Below are positions 61,260 through 64,000 of a stretch of 64,000 bases of DNA, in pieces. The notes beneath the pieces are model-generated. The model made no database searches. It had not been told where the DNA came from and saw nothing but the letters and a program-made list of their open reading frames with translations. The stretch is from Tenggerimyces sp963762635 (GTDB lineage Bacteria > Actinomycetota > Actinomycetes > Propionibacteriales > Actinopolymorphaceae). The stretch's first letter is position 1; each line of letters opens with the position of its first letter. The stretch is taken from the NCBI GenBank assembly GCA_963762635.1, contig CAVXLQ010000012.1:186001-250000 (forward strand), written 5' to 3'. Made by a program: the position numbers and the translations under genes.

Positions 61260-64000
61260 ATGCGCCCGTTCCGCGTTCTCGGTTTCACCCTCCCGATCGC
61301 CTTGATCGCGACCCTGCTCGTCGCGATGGTCACTGCGGGCACTGCCGATGCGGTAGGTGTGGCGAGCGTGGGGCTGCCTGGAACGCCGCGCGCGTCCTCC
61401 TCGGCCGCCGGGGCTGGCCCCGAGCGGGCGTTCGACGGCGACCGTGCGACGGTGTGGACCGCTGGCGCGGCAGGGGAGTCCTGGCTCGAGCTCGACCTCG
61501 GCGCCGACCACACGGTGACGAGCGTGCGGGCGACGTTCGCCAGCCACCGCAAGTGGTCGTTCGTGGCCGAGGGATCCGTCGACCGTTCGACCTGGCTGTC
61601 GCTCGCTGACCGTCGGTACGGCCTGTACGGCAGCCAGTTCAGCCTCGACACCACCGGCCGGTATCGCTATGTCCGGTTGAGGATCACGGCGACCGAGGGC
61701 AGTGTTCCCGCCAGCGTGCGCGAACTGACGATCCAGGGGATGCCGGAGGCGAACCTGGCGATCGGTCGTACGGCGACCGCCGACTGTTCGCTGAACGGGT
61801 ACGGGCCGGAGAAGGCGATCGACGGCGACTCCTCGACGCACTGGGTCGCCTGCGACAACGCGCCGCCGCACGAGCTGACCGTCGACCTCGGTGCGGCCCG
61901 CCCGTTCACCGCGGTGGAGTACCACCTCAAGGACCAGGCCTGGGTGCAGTTCGTCGTCCTGGGCTCCAACGACGCCTCGTCCTGGACCGAGCTCGGCCTG
62001 CACACGCCGCAGGCACGAAACCCGTTGCAACGCGGCCAGGTCTTCCGGTTCGGCGTGAACGCGTCGTTCCGGTACGTACGGCTGCGGCTGACCGCGTCCG
62101 AGTTCGACAACTGGGTCGGGGCCGTCGAGCTGCAGGTCCTCGGTCCGGCCAGCCAGGCGGCCGAGCGCGACCTCGCCCTCGGCGCGTCGGCGAAGGCGTC
62201 GTCCGGCTACCAGAACCAGCCACCGGCCAAGGCCGTCGACGGCAGCGCCGCGACAGCCTGGGTCGCCGACCAGACCCCGCACTGGCAGGCCGAGCACTCT
62301 GGCGAACCGCAGTGGCTGCAGGTCGATCTCGGCAACACCGTCAGCGTGACGAGGATCGAGCACAGCTTCGTGAACAGCTCCGGCTGGACGTTCACGTTGC
62401 AGGCTTCGGTGGACGGCTCGTCGTGGACGACGATCGCGTCCGGCCCGCGCACCGGACAGACGTTCAACCATCCGGTGTCCGGCGTCTATCGCTATGTGCG
62501 GTTGACGATTCCCGGCCCGTCGACCGGCGGGCACTGGCCGAACGCCCAGTCGCTGAAGGTCTTCGGCAACGGGTCGCCGATCACGACCAGGTGGTGGGCG
62601 GACCACGGGCCGGTGATGCGCTACTACCCGAAGCAGTACCAGATCCCGTTGACTACGATCACCGCCGGCCTGGAGGACCTGAAGCGTAAGGGCTACCAGG
62701 CCATCGAGCTCGCTCCCGTGCACGAGGGTCCGCGGACGCCGTTCGCCGGACTCGGCGCGACGAACAACTACGCGATCGACCCAACGATCGGCACCATGGC
62801 CGACTTCGAGAACCTCATCGCGACCGCGCACGCCAAGGGCATGAAGGTGCTCATCTTCGGCAACGCGGGCTACTCCCACCCGGACGCGCCGTTCTTCCGC
62901 AAGGCTGAGCGCGAGCCGGGCAGCGTCGAACGGAAGTGGTTCGACTGGAAGGCCGCGCCGAACGGCTCCGCCAGCTGCGACAACAACGGCGGGACGGGCT
63001 GGTTCTTCAGCGCCACCGCGGGTCAGTGCTACTGGGTGCAATGGACGAGCGAGGGCGTCAACCTGCCCGCGTACAACTTCGGTACGCAGGAGTGGCGCGA
63101 GGAGAACGTACGCATCCTCGAGTCCTGGCTGGACAAGGGCGTCGACGGGTACGGTGCCGACGCGCCGCGCGTGTACCGCAACATCACCGACGCGATCAGC
63201 GACCGCTACATCACCGATGTGTTGAACGCGTACGACATCTGGGCGCTGCCCGAGGGCCTCCAGCCACACGAGCTGCTGGTCGGCATCCCGCAGCTGCACT
63301 ACAACGTCATCCACGACCTGTCGATCACGCACTGGGGTGGCCAGATCCCCGGCTTCGGCCACAGCCGGATCATCCCGGCCGTCGACAACGGGAACCCGAG
63401 TGCGCTGGAGGACGCGTTCAAGCAGAGCAGGGACGAGGTCAACCAGCAGGGCGGCAGCACGTTGACCGCGCCGAGCTGGGAGCTGGACGGCCACCTCGGC
63501 ACGAAGGTGCCGGCGGACAAGCGACTGCTCGAGATCGCCACGCTGACGACGATGGGCACGCAGTTCTTCCTGCACTACGGCTACCACCTCTATCTGCCGC
63601 ACGTGGAGACGATCCCGACCTGGACGGCGCAGCAGCAAGCCGACCTTGACACGATCACCCGAGCGCCGAACGCCACCGCCTCGCTGCAGGCACGCGGCCT
63701 GCGAGCTCGCGCACACACCAACGACGACAGCAAGTTCTACGCGTACAAGCGGACCAGCAAGAACGGCGGAGTCACCTCGCTGGTCGTGATGAACTACCAG
63801 AACAGCACGCAGGAGATCACGGTCGACCTGACCGGCCTCGACCTCGCGATGGACCAGACGCCGCTCGACCTGGTGACGGGGCAGCCGGCTCCGGCGATCA
63901 CGGACCCGTCGTACAAGCTCACGCTCGGGCCGCGCAGGTACGCGATCCTCGACGTCGCCCAGGCGCCCGCGCCGACCGCGTTGCCCAACGGGATCTATCG
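61260..64000 (+). CDS. Second large discoidin-domain glycoside hydrolase (3' end cut off)
   Basis: At least 913 codons from ATG 61260 (GAGAGGAGCG upstream), open to the window edge. Signal peptide (MRPFRVLGFTLPIALIATLL), then three discoidin modules and the same amylase-like barrel as the previous gene: DDLKRKGYQAIELAP, GTMADFENLIATAHAKGMKVLIFGN, KGVDGYGADAPRVYRN and ALPEGLQPHELL. Similar layout and about half identical residues in the barrel point to tandem duplication followed by divergence. It runs to LPNGIYR, where a further domain seems to begin, so it is longer than its sister. Confidence 0.87.
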   Translation, partial: MRPFRVLGFTLPIALIATLLVAMVTAGTADAVGVASVGLPGTPRASSSAAGAGPERAFDGDRATVWTAGAAGESWLELDLGADHTVTSVRATFASHRKWSFVAEGSVDRSTWLSLADRRYGLYGSQFSLDTTGRYRYVRLRITATEGSVPASVRELTIQGMPEANLAIGRTATADCSLNGYGPEKAIDGDSSTHWVACDNAPPHELTVDLGAARPFTAVEYHLKDQAWVQFVVLGSNDASSWTELGLHTPQARNPLQRGQVFRFGVNASFRYVRLRLTASEFDNWVGAVELQVLGPASQAAERDLALGASAKASSGYQNQPPAKAVDGSAATAWVADQTPHWQAEHSGEPQWLQVDLGNTVSVTRIEHSFVNSSGWTFTLQASVDGSSWTTIASGPRTGQTFNHPVSGVYRYVRLTIPGPSTGGHWPNAQSLKVFGNGSPITTRWWADHGPVMRYYPKQYQIPLTTITAGLEDLKRKGYQAIELAPVHEGPRTPFAGLGATNNYAIDPTIGTMADFENLIATAHAKGMKVLIFGNAGYSHPDAPFFRKAEREPGSVERKWFDWKAAPNGSASCDNNGGTGWFFSATAGQCYWVQWTSEGVNLPAYNFGTQEWREENVRILESWLDKGVDGYGADAPRVYRNITDAISDRYITDVLNAYDIWALPEGLQPHELLVGIPQLHYNVIHDLSITHWGGQIPGFGHSRIIPAVDNGNPSALEDAFKQSRDEVNQQGGSTLTAPSWELDGHLGTKVPADKRLLEIATLTTMGTQFFLHYGYHLYLPHVETIPTWTAQQQADLDTITRAPNATASLQARGLRARAHTNDDSKFYAYKRTSKNGGVTSLVVMNYQNSTQEITVDLTGLDLAMDQTPLDLVTGQPAPAITDPSYKLTLGPRRYAILDVAQAPAPTALPNGIY

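Overview
This window comes from a high-GC Gram-positive actinomycete. The evidence is the GC-saturated third codon positions, the frequent GTG starts, several genes that appear leaderless, actinobacterial-only families (DUF4193, DUF3093, DUF3710, DUF3159, DUF4235), an F420-type luciferase-like oxidoreductase and a LysX-type lysyltransferase/lysyl-tRNA synthetase. From memory of typical gene content I would guess a Propionibacteriales-like organism (Kribbella or a relative), but the sequence alone does not settle the genus. No rRNA, tRNA, CRISPR array, prophage or complete insertion sequence was found.

Layout. 1-5.2 kb: the end of an oligopeptide ABC transporter operon (two permeases, two ATPases, a 63-residue membrane protein, a lipoprotein binding protein) closed by a strong terminator. 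5.3-8.5 kb: a cyclic-nucleotide-binding-domain protein, a perfect triplication of a 180-bp unit, and a NatAB-like ABC exporter. 8.9-20.3 kb: the conserved actinobacterial block DUF4193 / DUF4235 / DUF3093 / dut / DUF3710 / OB-fold / DUF3159 / KimA-like permease / two TrkA proteins. It is interrupted by an AraC-VOC-UvrA-like cassette, and the permease-TrkA part is bracketed by a 137-bp inverted repeat. 20.4-28.8 kb: an F420-type oxidoreductase, a PhyH-like dioxygenase, a copper operon (His-rich membrane protein, YcnI, CopC, CopD-CtaG fusion), a GIY-YIG-like protein, a VOC-PadR pair with an operator, and a secreted GDSL hydrolase. 29.5-43.4 kb: aconitase, a group of unknown membrane/accessory proteins, lysX, an alpha/beta hydrolase, a DUF998 protein, a DUF3800 protein, and a kinase / APH-like / HIT operon. 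43.5-48 kb: a ROK repressor with a carbohydrate ABC importer. 48.2-52.9 kb: dxs, a double VOC protein and an APC amino-acid permease. 53-56.3 kb: fadBA, heavily frame-disrupted. 56.6-64 kb: a methionine aminopeptidase behind a palindromic operator, then a LacI regulator with operator and two very large secreted discoidin-domain glycoside hydrolases, the second cut by the window end.

How the parts work together. The ROK-ABC and LacI-hydrolase units look like scavenging systems for saprophytic life: secreted enzymes cut polymers, and ABC importers take up sugars and peptides. KimA and TrkA handle potassium. YcnI, CopC, CopD and CtaG handle periplasmic copper and oxidase assembly. FadAB and AcnA serve beta-oxidation and the TCA cycle.

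Two cautions. Single-base indels break acnA, lysX, an alpha/beta hydrolase, a DUF998 gene and especially fadA/fadB, although the protein sequence stays conserved across each break. They look more like sequence or assembly errors than decay, and this needs raw reads. The intergenic regions also hold several families of long, related hairpins that fit no feature I can name.
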